DNA of 64,000 nt from Holtiella tumoricola. Its GTDB lineage: Bacteria > Bacillota > Clostridia > Lachnospirales > Cellulosilyticaceae. The stretch covers positions 155,283-219,282 of the forward strand of contig NZ_JAQIFT010000069.1 of NCBI RefSeq assembly GCF_027857615.1, in the 5' to 3' direction. Every line of letters begins with the position of its first letter. The stretch's first letter is position 1. The notes beneath the pieces are model-generated. The model worked only from the letters and a program-made list of their open reading frames with translations, ran no database searches and had not been told where the DNA came from. The translations under genes were made by a program, and so were the position numbers. Below, piece after piece: positions 35,555-42,695 of the stretch.

Positions 35555-37081
35555 ATGGATAGTAGTATTAGAAAAGTTATATTTATTATGACAGATAGTC
35601 AAAGAAAAGACATGGTAGGATGCTATGGGAATCCTCATATGCGTACGCCTAATATTGATAACCTAGCAGCTGGAGGAATCAAATTTGAAAAAGCCTATAC
35701 AGCTCAACCCGTTTGCCAACCAGCAAGAGCAGGTTTATTTACAGGACAATATCCTCATTCAACAGGTGGCTGGACGAACTCTATGGGAATTGGACAAGAT
35801 GTACAGCATATTGGCCAAAGATTAAGTGATCATGGTATACATACAGCCTTTATTGGTAAATGGCATCTAGACGGTGGTGATTACTTTGGAATGGGCCGCT
35901 GCCCTCAAGGATGGGACAAAGACTACTGGTATGATATGCGCAATTATTTAGAAGAACTTACACCCGAGGAACGTGTTGCCTCTAGAGATCAAAATACCAT
36001 TGAATCACCAGGTATAGACGCTACCTTTACCTTCGGACATAGATGTACGAATAGAGCCATTGATTTCTTAGAAAAACATCATACTGAAGACTTCTTCTTA
36101 GTGGTCTCCTACGATGAGCCCCATGACCCTTACTTAGCTCCAAAACATTATATTGATAGCTACAAAGATTACTGCGCACCTATTACACCAGCTCACTATG
36201 ATGACTTAGAGCATAAACCAGAACATCACAAAATCTGGGCGGGTCTAGATGAAGGCGAGCTTAAACGTAGTCAAGAACACATTGATAGACAAACACGTAA
36301 TGGTCAAGGTCACCCTAATAGCCGTTTCTTTGGATGTAATACTTTTGTAGATGAGGAAATAGGACGTGTTTTAAAGACCGCTCAAGAATATGCACCAGAT
36401 GCTTTAATCATCTACACAAGTGATCATGGGGTATTCTCTGGAGAGCATGGACTTCATGCAAAAGGGCCTGCTATGTATAATGAGATTACAAATATTCCAC
36501 TCATTATGCAATGTAGCCAATGGAAAAAATATGGGGTTATCGATCAAAATCCTGTTTCACATCTAGATTTAGCACCAACTATTTTTGACTTCATGGGTGT
36601 ACCTATTCCAAAAATGTTTATGGGGCATAGCCTCAAAGAACAACTTTTAACCAACAAACGTACTAACGATTATGTATTTATTGAATTTGGAAGATATGAA
36701 GTAGACCATGATGGATTTGGTGGAATCCAACTTGTACGTAGCGTTTTTGATGGACGCTATAAATTAGTAGTCAATCTACTTACCTCTGACGAATTATATG
36801 ATTTAGAAAAAGACCCTTACGAAGTACATAACTTAATTCACACTGAAAGCTATCAGACTATTCGTGACACCCTTCACAATGCCCTACTAGATGAAATGAA
36901 CCGCTCTCGAGATCCATTTAGAGGATACTACTGGGAAAATAGACCTTGGAGAAAAGATGCAACCCGCCCAACTTGGCACTATACAGGGATGACTAGACAA
37001 AAGGAAAATGAAGAGTATGAACCACGACAACTAGATTATGCTACAGGACTAGAAATGATTGAATCTTCAAGAAGCAAGTAA
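35555..37081 (+). CDS. Cys-type S1 family sulfatase
   Basis: 508 residues, no signal peptide. Signature CQPARAGLFTG with Cys54 (formylglycine precursor); metal motifs FIMTDSQRKD and YTSDHGVFSGEHGLHAKGP; GKWHLDGG near residue 106. The signature has Gln instead of the commoner Ser, Thr or Gly at position 2, which is seen in some S1 subfamilies. The C-terminus is extended by about 60 residues (RDPFRGYYWENRPWRKD onward). Intracellular desulfation of an oligosaccharide is inferred. Confidence 0.93.
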   Translation: MDSSIRKVIFIMTDSQRKDMVGCYGNPHMRTPNIDNLAAGGIKFEKAYTAQPVCQPARAGLFTGQYPHSTGGWTNSMGIGQDVQHIGQRLSDHGIHTAFIGKWHLDGGDYFGMGRCPQGWDKDYWYDMRNYLEELTPEERVASRDQNTIESPGIDATFTFGHRCTNRAIDFLEKHHTEDFFLVVSYDEPHDPYLAPKHYIDSYKDYCAPITPAHYDDLEHKPEHHKIWAGLDEGELKRSQEHIDRQTRNGQGHPNSRFFGCNTFVDEEIGRVLKTAQEYAPDALIIYTSDHGVFSGEHGLHAKGPAMYNEITNIPLIMQCSQWKKYGVIDQNPVSHLDLAPTIFDFMGVPIPKMFMGHSLKEQLLTNKRTNDYVFIEFGRYEVDHDGFGGIQLVRSVFDGRYKLVVNLLTSDELYDLEKDPYEVHNLIHTESYQTIRDTLHNALLDEMNRSRDPFRGYYWENRPWRKDATRPTWHYTGMTRQKENEEYEPRQLDYATGLEMIESSRSK

Positions 37082-37082
37082 T

Positions 37083-37125
37083 AAAAAAGCAACTGTCTTT
37101 CTCAAGAGATAGACAGTTGCTTTTT
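37083..37125. terminator. Bidirectional terminator between two sulfatases
   Basis: AAAAAAGCAACTGTCT / AGACAGTTGCTTTTT with a 12-nt loop between convergent genes. Confidence 0.86.
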
Positions 37126-37136
37126 ACTATTTATAA

Positions 37137-38462
37137 CTATTTAGCAGATAAAATAGTTACTTCTTCTTCACCAGCTTGTTGCATCCTTACTACAAGACGT
37201 TTTGCAAGCTCTTTTCTTACTTCTACATAACGCTCATCTTTAACTAAGTTACAAAGTTCATGTGGATCTTCTTGTAAATCATATAAGAAGGCTTCGTAAT
37301 ATGTATCTGCTCCTGCTTCTTTCCAAGCATCACCTTTTGCCATCACAGAATATTTATAGCGATTTGTACGAATTGCTCTACCTATATGACTTTCACTAAT
37401 TTGCAGAAATACTTCTTGTTGCCAGTCTTCTTTATTTCCTTGTAGTAACTGACAAATTGAATGACCATGATAGTTTTTGGGTACTTCAATTCCTGCACAG
37501 TCTAACATCGTTGCTGGTAAGTCAATCAAGCTTACAAGTTCTTCAACGACGCCACCTTTTTCAAATCCAGGCCCATGTACAATAAGTGGGATATGTGTAC
37601 ATCCATCATGGCAAGAACGTTTATATTCACCATTACGTGTTTTAAAGTGTGAACCATGGTCTGAAGTATAAATAATAATGGTATTCTCATAAATACCTTT
37701 TTCTTTTAAAGTTTCCACTAGCCTTCCTACATTGTAGTCTAGGCTATGACAACATCCAAGATAATTTGGATATTGTGCCTCCCAATCTCCTTGCCCTACC
37801 GGTAAATCACCTGGATGTTCGAAGTCTTTAAAACGTTCACGACTTCCATCTGGTCCCTCATATCGATCTCTATCATTTTGATGATGTGGTTCGATTTGTG
37901 ATACAAATAGGAAGAATGGTTTATCACTCTCTTTATTACGAATATAGTCTAAGGCATAGTTATTGATACAATCAGCACGATACCCTATAAACTCTACTTT
38001 TTTATCATCTTTATCAAACACATATCCGTTGTAACCATGTGAAGTAAATTCTAGTACATCTGATGCCATCCAATAATCTTTATATCCACCTCTTCTATCT
38101 TCTGGAATAGCTGTTGTTTCAAAATGTAAATCTGCCTTATTGTCACTTGCTAAATGCCATTTACCTACATAAGCTGTTTCATACCCTGCCTCATTAAAAT
38201 AATCTGCAAGCATTTTTTTAGAGAAATCTGGTGCTATGGCATTAGTAAAGCATCCTGTAGATGTTGCATATTGTCCAAGTTGTAAACAAGATCTAGCCGG
38301 CCCACATACTGGCTGACATGTAAATGCATTATTAAATCGAGTTCCCTCTGCTGCTAACTTATCTAAGTTAGGGGTTACATCTAACTTCTGTCCGTAACAT
38401 CCTAAAGTATCCCATCTTTGTTGGTCTGAAAAATAAAAAATAATGTTCGGCTGTTTGTTCAT
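37137..38462 (-). CDS. Cys-type S1 family sulfatase
   Basis: 441 residues, no signal peptide. Signature CGPARSCLQLGQY with Cys53; metal motifs FYFSDQQRWD and YTSDHGSHFKTRNGEYKRSCHDG; GKWHLASD near residue 100. The signature departs from the usual C-x-P-x-R-x-x-x-x-T-G in having Leu-Gly rather than Thr-Gly at the end. Shorter than the other three. Ends the sulfatase locus on the right. Confidence 0.92.
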   Translation of the reverse strand: MNKQPNIIFYFSDQQRWDTLGCYGQKLDVTPNLDKLAAEGTRFNNAFTCQPVCGPARSCLQLGQYATSTGCFTNAIAPDFSKKMLADYFNEAGYETAYVGKWHLASDNKADLHFETTAIPEDRRGGYKDYWMASDVLEFTSHGYNGYVFDKDDKKVEFIGYRADCINNYALDYIRNKESDKPFFLFVSQIEPHHQNDRDRYEGPDGSRERFKDFEHPGDLPVGQGDWEAQYPNYLGCCHSLDYNVGRLVETLKEKGIYENTIIIYTSDHGSHFKTRNGEYKRSCHDGCTHIPLIVHGPGFEKGGVVEELVSLIDLPATMLDCAGIEVPKNYHGHSICQLLQGNKEDWQQEVFLQISESHIGRAIRTNRYKYSVMAKGDAWKEAGADTYYEAFLYDLQEDPHELCNLVKDERYVEVRKELAKRLVVRMQQAGEEEVTILSAK

Positions 38463-38626
38463 TTCTAACTCCTATTTTTATGTTAAATTTAAAAGTAAAC
38501 TACTTTATAATTATATAGTAAATTTTAGTATATAAACAAGTAAAAGTTATACTTTTTTATAAAATATAATCAATTTATATCTTATTTCTATCCTTATCTC
38601 ATCTCATATATTTTTCCTTGTATAAT

Positions 38627-38664
38627 AAAAAACAAGGAATAGCTTGTATTTTCTAAGCTACTCC
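38627..38664 (-). terminator. Terminator of the EAL-HDOD gene
   Basis: On the reverse strand GGAGTAGCTT, 9-nt loop, AAGCTATTCC (one G-T pair), then TTGTTTTTT. It follows the stop at 38665. Confidence 0.75.
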
Positions 38665-39879
38665 TCATTCAATTCTAAATACATTATTTGCATAGTCAAT
38701 TGCTTCTAAATAAAACTTCAATATTAATTCTTTAGGTACTTTGTACTGTTTAGCAAATAGATCAACTTCATCCCACTTTGCCTCTTCGTAATATTTTGTC
38801 ACATTAATAATATTTTTTAATACTTCTTCTATTTCAACTGCATCAATTCGGTTTTCAATAGTTTGATCAACCTTTTTAATAAAAGTCAAAATCTCTTCTT
38901 TATCTTTTTGTTCCATAACAGAAAACATACCTCTTATATAGGCTTCTTCCTTATATTTACCTAAACCTACTTGTACACATATTTGCTCTGCAAGTATGCC
39001 TCTTATTAAAGCAACTTGTATATGATGATCTTGATTTTTCATAGTAACATCTTGCATAAGAAGAAGAATAATCCACCTGCTAGTTTCTGTCATCCCTAAT
39101 CTTACAAGTGCTTCTTTTATAGAATAAATCACTTTGCCCCTATAATAATTTACTGTATTTACCTTTTGCAACAGTCTTAAGATTAAATTCACATCTTTAT
39201 TAATAATAGATACTAAGTTATCATATGAAGGATTTTCTTTTTTTATTTCCTTCCATAAATTAATATAGCTATTTTCTGCTATATCTAACGTCTTCTTAGA
39301 CAGCATTAAAGGTTTTGAAAAATAATAACCTTGGAAAAGGCTATAGCCATCTCGCTTAGCTTGTTCATACTCTTCTTCTGTTTCTACCTTTTCTGCCAAT
39401 AACACTTTATTTTTATATTTAATTGCGATTTCTCTACGTATCTTCTCCGTAGTCATTTTAAAATCAACCTTAATGATATCTACAAGTTTTATTAATGAAT
39501 CGTATCCTGATTTTCCTATATAATCATCCATTGCTAAAAGATAATTTTTCTCTTTAAGCCTTTTTAATCGCTCTAAAAGTTCTTCATCAATTTCTACATC
39601 TTCTAATATTTCTATAATCATCTCATTAGGATTGAGCAAAAAAGGTATGTCACTCATAATTACGTCTCTATCAAAATTAATAAATGCATATTTTCCTTTT
39701 GCAATATTACTTATTCCAAATGTAAGCATAGCATTTGATATCAATTCACATGTATAATTTTTATTAGGACTGTTGGGGATAAAATAATTCTGCTCATTCT
39801 CTCTATGTAATAATTCATATCCAAATATTCTATTATGTTTATTAAAAATGGATTGTCTTGCCATATATATACATCTCAT
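38665..39879 (-). CDS. EAL-HDOD domain signalling protein (YuxH-like)
   Basis: 404 residues. N-terminal EAL-type domain of the degenerate class (ARQSIFNKHNRIFGYELLHR; FINFDRDVIMSDIPFLL; EILEDVEI; YLLAMDDYIG; VDIIKVDF; FQGYYFSKP). The EAL motif itself reads ELL, so cyclic-di-GMP hydrolysis is doubtful. C-terminal HDOD domain (about 200-395: LILRLLQKVNTVNYYRG, IKEALVRLGMTETSRWI) without the HD residue pair, as usual for HDOD. Such proteins act as scaffold or signal-output proteins in motility and stress. AGGG lies 6 nt upstream of the ATG. Confidence 0.88.
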   Translation of the reverse strand: MRCIYMARQSIFNKHNRIFGYELLHRENEQNYFIPNSPNKNYTCELISNAMLTFGISNIAKGKYAFINFDRDVIMSDIPFLLNPNEMIIEILEDVEIDEELLERLKRLKEKNYLLAMDDYIGKSGYDSLIKLVDIIKVDFKMTTEKIRREIAIKYKNKVLLAEKVETEEEYEQAKRDGYSLFQGYYFSKPLMLSKKTLDIAENSYINLWKEIKKENPSYDNLVSIINKDVNLILRLLQKVNTVNYYRGKVIYSIKEALVRLGMTETSRWIILLLMQDVTMKNQDHHIQVALIRGILAEQICVQVGLGKYKEEAYIRGMFSVMEQKDKEEILTFIKKVDQTIENRIDAVEIEEVLKNIINVTKYYEEAKWDEVDLFAKQYKVPKELILKFYLEAIDYANNVFRIE

Positions 39880-39938
39880 ACATTTCCCTACCTATATATA
39901 AATTGCTAAGTTACACAATTTCTACCTTTCTTTCTAGA

Positions 39939-39967
39939 ATTATATTTTATCTACATTTAAATTTCAA
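39939..39967 (-). promoter_or_regulatory. Promoter of the EAL-HDOD gene
   Basis: Reverse strand TTGAAA (39962-39967), 17 bp, TATAAT (39939-39944): a near-consensus sigma-A promoter 60 bp before the start codon. Confidence 0.6.
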
Positions 39968-40089
39968 CATTATATACTATTATTATATATTTTTTATAAC
40001 ATTTCAGTTATTACATCTATTTTAATTAATATTCCATTAAGCTATCATATTCATTTGTCTTATATGATCTTAATGCATTTTTAGCATAC

Positions 40090-40116
40090 AAAAAAGGTAA
40101 CTTTCAAGTTACCTTT
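40090..40116 (-). terminator. Terminator of the candidate small RNA
   Basis: Reverse strand AAAGGTAACT, TGAA tetraloop, AGTTACCTTT, then continuing T run (TTTTTT in total beyond the CC). About 220 bp beyond the LytTR stop codon, so it does not belong closely to that gene. Confidence 0.75.
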
Positions 40117-40263
40117 CTATCTATACTATATCATTTAGGGGAGAGCTTAATAAATACACAGGGGAGATTTTTAATATTATTTATCAATTTTCAATTAATT
40201 TTATGTTGTAAGGGTTTGAGGTTTTTATAGTGTGTACTTATTAAGCATATTATAATTTTATCA
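40090..40263 (-). ncRNA. Candidate small regulatory RNA next to the LytTR regulator
   Basis: The reverse strand has a promoter (TTTACA at 40293-40298, 17 bp, TATAAG at 40270-40275) and about 170 nt later a terminator (40090-40116). No start codon with an SD lies between. Two C-rich motifs, TCTCCCCT (40136-40144 and 40160-40167 region), are spaced 23 nt apart and are complementary to SD sequences, as in UCCC-loop small RNAs of Firmicutes. The -35 box sits in one of two 21-bp-spaced repeats that look like LytTR sites. Expression and size are inferred from sequence only. Confidence 0.42.
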
Positions 40264-40288
40264 TTTATGCTTATATATACTAAATAAA

Positions 40289-40323
40289 ATGTTGTAAATA
40301 ATAATTTTTATGTTGTAAATAAT
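40289..40323. repeat. Direct repeats, likely LytTR binding site
   Basis: ATGTTGTAAATAAT occurs at 40289-40302 and identically at 40310-40323, spaced exactly 21 bp. LytTR regulators bind two ~9-bp direct repeats spaced about 21-22 bp, for example the TACGTTAAT repeats upstream of plantaricin genes; the match here is in the GTT core. The left copy covers the -35 of the small-RNA promoter. A further partial copy (TATGTTGTA) lies at 40202-40210. Confidence 0.55.
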
Positions 40324-40337
40324 TTATTACTATCTAT

Positions 40338-41063
40338 TTACTGATGCTCTAATAGATAGGTGGTATACTCCTCTTTTAAGCTTTTAGTATAACTTGCACC
40401 TACTGGTATCCTGATATTATTTCTGCATACGATTTCTTTACTTTCTATCTTTTCTATATAGGAAACATTTACTAAAAACGATCTATGAACACGTATAAAT
40501 TGTCCTTTGCTTAGTTGCTTCTCAATAGTGTCTAAAGTAGAGTAAAATCTATCTTCTTCCCCTTTTAAACTTTGAATACTAATCACACGGTTCATAACCT
40601 CAAAATAGACTATATCCTCTATACTAATTACCCTTAATTCTCTACCTACTTTGTAATGAAATTTTTTGACTTTAAAATGTTTAACGATATCTCTTGCCTT
40701 AAGTAATATTTCTTCAATTTTTTGATTCTGTACCTCTTCTTTTATAAGATAATGGAGAGGCATAACTTCTAAAGCATCAAATACATGCTCTTTACTTGAT
40801 GTCAAAAAAACAATGGGTACTTCTGTACCTTGTTTTCGCAAACAATCAGCTATCTCTACTCCCGTCATCTTATCTATAAGTACGTCTAAAAAGAAAAGAT
40901 CTACATTCATACACAACTCTTCTATGTCAAACATTAACTGTTGACTGGTCATATATGTTTGTATACAAATGTTTATATCATATTTTTGAGCTATTCTATG
41001 TAACTTATCACTTAATTCTTGAAAAAAAAACTTACTATCATCACATATACAAATATTAAACAT
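40338..41063 (-). CDS. LytTR-family response regulator (AgrA-like), orphan
   Basis: 241 residues. Receiver 1-120 with acidic residues Asp8-Asp9, phospho-acceptor Asp60 (LFFLDVLIDKMTG), switch Ser/Thr in FLTSSKEH and Lys in YLIKEE. The C-terminal LytTR DNA-binding domain (about 135-235) reads FHYKVGRELRVISIEDIVYFE, FIRVHRSFLVNVSYIEKI and IPVGASYTKSLKE. AgrA/ComE-type regulators normally pair with a HPK10 kinase and peptide signal genes; none is adjacent, so it is an orphan. Repeats of LytTR type occur in the gaps on both sides. Confidence 0.9.
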   Translation of the reverse strand: MFNICICDDSKFFFQELSDKLHRIAQKYDINICIQTYMTSQQLMFDIEELCMNVDLFFLDVLIDKMTGVEIADCLRKQGTEVPIVFLTSSKEHVFDALEVMPLHYLIKEEVQNQKIEEILLKARDIVKHFKVKKFHYKVGRELRVISIEDIVYFEVMNRVISIQSLKGEEDRFYSTLDTIEKQLSKGQFIRVHRSFLVNVSYIEKIESKEIVCRNNIRIPVGASYTKSLKEEYTTYLLEHQ

Positions 41064-41113
41064 CCTATCACCTATACTTTTACTCTATTATTTATAATTA
41101 CGATTATTAGCTT

Positions 41114-41151
41114 AACTATAAAATGATTATACAATTTTATAGTTATGTCAA
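41114..41151 (-). promoter_or_regulatory. LytTR gene promoter inside an 11-bp inverted repeat
   Basis: AACTATAAAAT (41114-41124) and ATTTTATAGTT (41134-41144) are perfect inverted repeats; the 9-nt loop contains ATTATA, i.e. TATAAT on the reverse strand (41126-41131). TTGACA lies at 41146-41151, only 14 bp from that -10, shorter than ideal. A protein on the palindrome would directly cover the -10. Confidence 0.45.
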
Positions 41152-41201
41152 GATTTTTTCCCAAAATAATGCATTTTCCTTCATAATTTTTCAAAATGAG
41201 T

Positions 41202-41239
41202 AAAATAAAACCGCCAACATATATTTTGCCAGCAGTTTT
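41202..41239 (-). terminator. Strand-specific terminator upstream of the LytTR gene
   Basis: Reverse strand AAAACTGCTGGC, 9-nt loop, GTTGGCGGTTTT, then ATTTTAC. The stem contains four G-T pairs that would be A-C mismatches on the forward strand, so it works only for leftward RNA. It ends any transcript from the promoter at 41457-41485 before the LytTR gene. Confidence 0.6.
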
Positions 41240-41450
41240 TAATAGATATTTTCATAATCGTCTTTTTAGCTTACCCTTACAATTTTTAATAAATACATTC
41301 TAATATATTAGCATTTTATCTTATATTTTATAATTTTAATATTTTAAATTTGTCATCTATATATTTCATATATTTTAATATTTATAGTTCGTCATTTATA
41401 TCATTTAGGATTTTTATTACAATGTATTTATTAAATTCATTATTATCATA
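41205..41450 (-). ncRNA. Second candidate noncoding transcript
   Basis: Bounded by the promoter at 41457-41485 and the terminator at 41202-41239, about 245 nt, extremely AT-rich. Short frames inside it lack SD sites; a 24-codon frame from 41255 overlaps the terminator stem and is rejected. It may be a regulatory RNA or a regulated leader with occasional read-through into the LytTR gene. Confidence 0.3.
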
Positions 41451-41456
41451 TCAGCT

Positions 41457-41513
41457 TTTATACTTTTATTTCAGCAAAATGTCATAAACAATCACTTTTA
41501 TGTTGTGAATTGC
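41457..41513 (-). promoter_or_regulatory. Promoter with LytTR-like repeats
   Basis: Reverse strand ATGACA (41480-41485), 17 bp, TATAAA (41457-41462). Forward-strand repeats ATGTCATAAA (41479) and ATGTTGTGAA (41500) start exactly 21 bp apart, and the promoter-proximal one covers the -35, the same geometry as at 40289-40323. The two copies here match each other less well. Confidence 0.45.
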
Positions 41514-41517
41514 ATTT

Positions 41518-42279
41518 TCAGTCATTATCTCTCATTATTGTTGCCGGCTTATAGCACTGCTCTTGTCTAATTCCAAGTACCTCTATCATTTTTTCTACAT
41601 AGCCTAATTCACATACTTCCTCTAACTTATGCCCATCGCACCCAAAAGATAGTTTCACCCCTTGCCTTAGTGCCTTTTGAACTAACTGCATATTGGGTTC
41701 ATGCCATAACCCAGATACTTCTAGTGCAACCTGATACTTTTTACATAGTCCAATCATCTCATCTTCCCATTCTACTAAAAATCTCGTTCTCCCCAAATCC
41801 TCATAAAATGGGAGTACTGTTGGATGTCCATAAATATCTACACGTTGTGTCTTAAATGTTCCTTCCACCATTTTTAAGATTTGTTCCATATAGTGTTCAC
41901 ATAAACCTTTATTATAGTTTGGGACATAGTTATTATGATGCTTTGCACGATTTCCAAAATAGCTACTTAACCATTCCTTTTCTCTATGTTCATTGAAGTA
42001 ATAGTGTACACTTGCAATACAATAATCCAACTTATAGGCTAATCTATCTGGTAATCTAAAGTCTTCGCCTATATTAGCTTCTGCTCCTCTTAATACTTCA
42101 TAACGTCCTAACGTATCTAAATAGCGTTCTACAGCATCTAGTGTATTAATACCTCCACAAAAGATATGATCTGATATTCCTAACTTATAGCCCTTTTCTT
42201 TTGCCTTTTGTATAACATACTCAATAGATGCTGAACCATCTGACAATGTAGTATGTGTATGTAAATTATAAATTTGCAT
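41518..42279 (-). CDS. PHP-domain metal-dependent hydrolase
   Basis: 253 residues of the PHP superfamily (histidinol-phosphate phosphatase / nucleotidase type). Metal ligands: NLHTHTTLSDGS at the N-terminus, GISDH, RGAEANI, CIASVHYYF, DIYGHPTV and CDGHKLE near the end. Cytoplasmic phosphatase or phosphoesterase; substrate not predictable. The Cys and Trp content and the EVSGLWHEPN segment differ from classic HisK. Single gene with its own upstream gap. Confidence 0.85.
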   Translation of the reverse strand: MQIYNLHTHTTLSDGSASIEYVIQKAKEKGYKLGISDHIFCGGINTLDAVERYLDTLGRYEVLRGAEANIGEDFRLPDRLAYKLDYCIASVHYYFNEHREKEWLSSYFGNRAKHHNNYVPNYNKGLCEHYMEQILKMVEGTFKTQRVDIYGHPTVLPFYEDLGRTRFLVEWEDEMIGLCKKYQVALEVSGLWHEPNMQLVQKALRQGVKLSFGCDGHKLEEVCELGYVEKMIEVLGIRQEQCYKPATIMRDND

Positions 42280-42401
42280 TTTCTCATCCCCTAATCTCTA
42301 TGTTTTTAAGTCATGTTATTAAATAGCTATATTCTACTTCTATAATAATTTATTTCAAAATATCATACAATTCTTCCTGTTAAATAATTTAGAAACAAAA
42401 T

Positions 42402-42427
42402 AAAAGGAGTGTTTTCACACTCCTTTT
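42402..42427 (-). terminator. Terminator of the zinc-ribbon gene
   Basis: AAAAGGAGTG / CACTCCTTTT with a 6-nt loop and a T-rich tail on the reverse strand, just after the stop at 42434. Confidence 0.8.
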
Positions 42428-42433
42428 ACACAC

Positions 42434-42598
42434 TTACTTAAATGTCCCACACATTCTACAAGTAAGAGATTCTCTTTTGTTTTCGGTTTTACATTTTGGA
42501 CAAACCCATATCTTACCATTAGCAGTAGTTGTATCGTTTGTAGTATTTACCCCTTGATTTACTTTTTCTTTTTCTGCTTTTTGACGTTTGCCAAACAT
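42434..42598 (-). CDS. Small zinc-ribbon protein (54 residues)
   Basis: Starts MFGKRQKAEKEK, has a low-complexity Asn/Thr linker, and ends in a two-pair zinc ribbon: CPKCKTENKRESLTCRMCG. SD AAAGGGG lies 6 nt before the ATG and a terminator follows, so it is a real monocistronic gene. Double CxxC ribbons of this kind bind zinc and mediate nucleic-acid or protein contacts. Function unknown. Confidence 0.8.
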   Translation of the reverse strand: MFGKRQKAEKEKVNQGVNTTNDTTTANGKIWVCPKCKTENKRESLTCRMCGTFK

Positions 42599-42695
42599 AA
42601 AATTCCCCTTTCAAAATCAGTTGTTCAAGTTTTCCCTACATCTTTATTATATTAGCAGAACTTGTACTTTATTTATCAAATTCCTTTAATCTTTT

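Larger units (their letters stand above)
39880..40337. other. 458-bp gap: EAL-HDOD promoter and LytTR-linked candidate small RNA
   Basis: Contains no supported protein gene. The left part holds the EAL-HDOD promoter. The right part holds paired repeats, a promoter and a terminator that together define a putative small RNA on the reverse strand, listed separately. Confidence 0.6.
41064..41517. other. 454-bp gap upstream of the LytTR gene
   Basis: No supported protein gene. From right to left on the reverse strand it holds a LytTR-like repeat pair, a promoter, about 210 nt of very AT-rich sequence, a G-U-containing terminator, and the LytTR gene promoter embedded in a palindrome. Each element is listed separately. 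Confidence 0.6.

Noticed and set aside
41181..41255. 24-codon reverse-strand frame (MKISIKNCWQNICWRF...) as a signal peptide for the LytTR system
   Set aside because: No SD within range and its sequence overlaps the stem of the strand-specific terminator, which explains the pattern.
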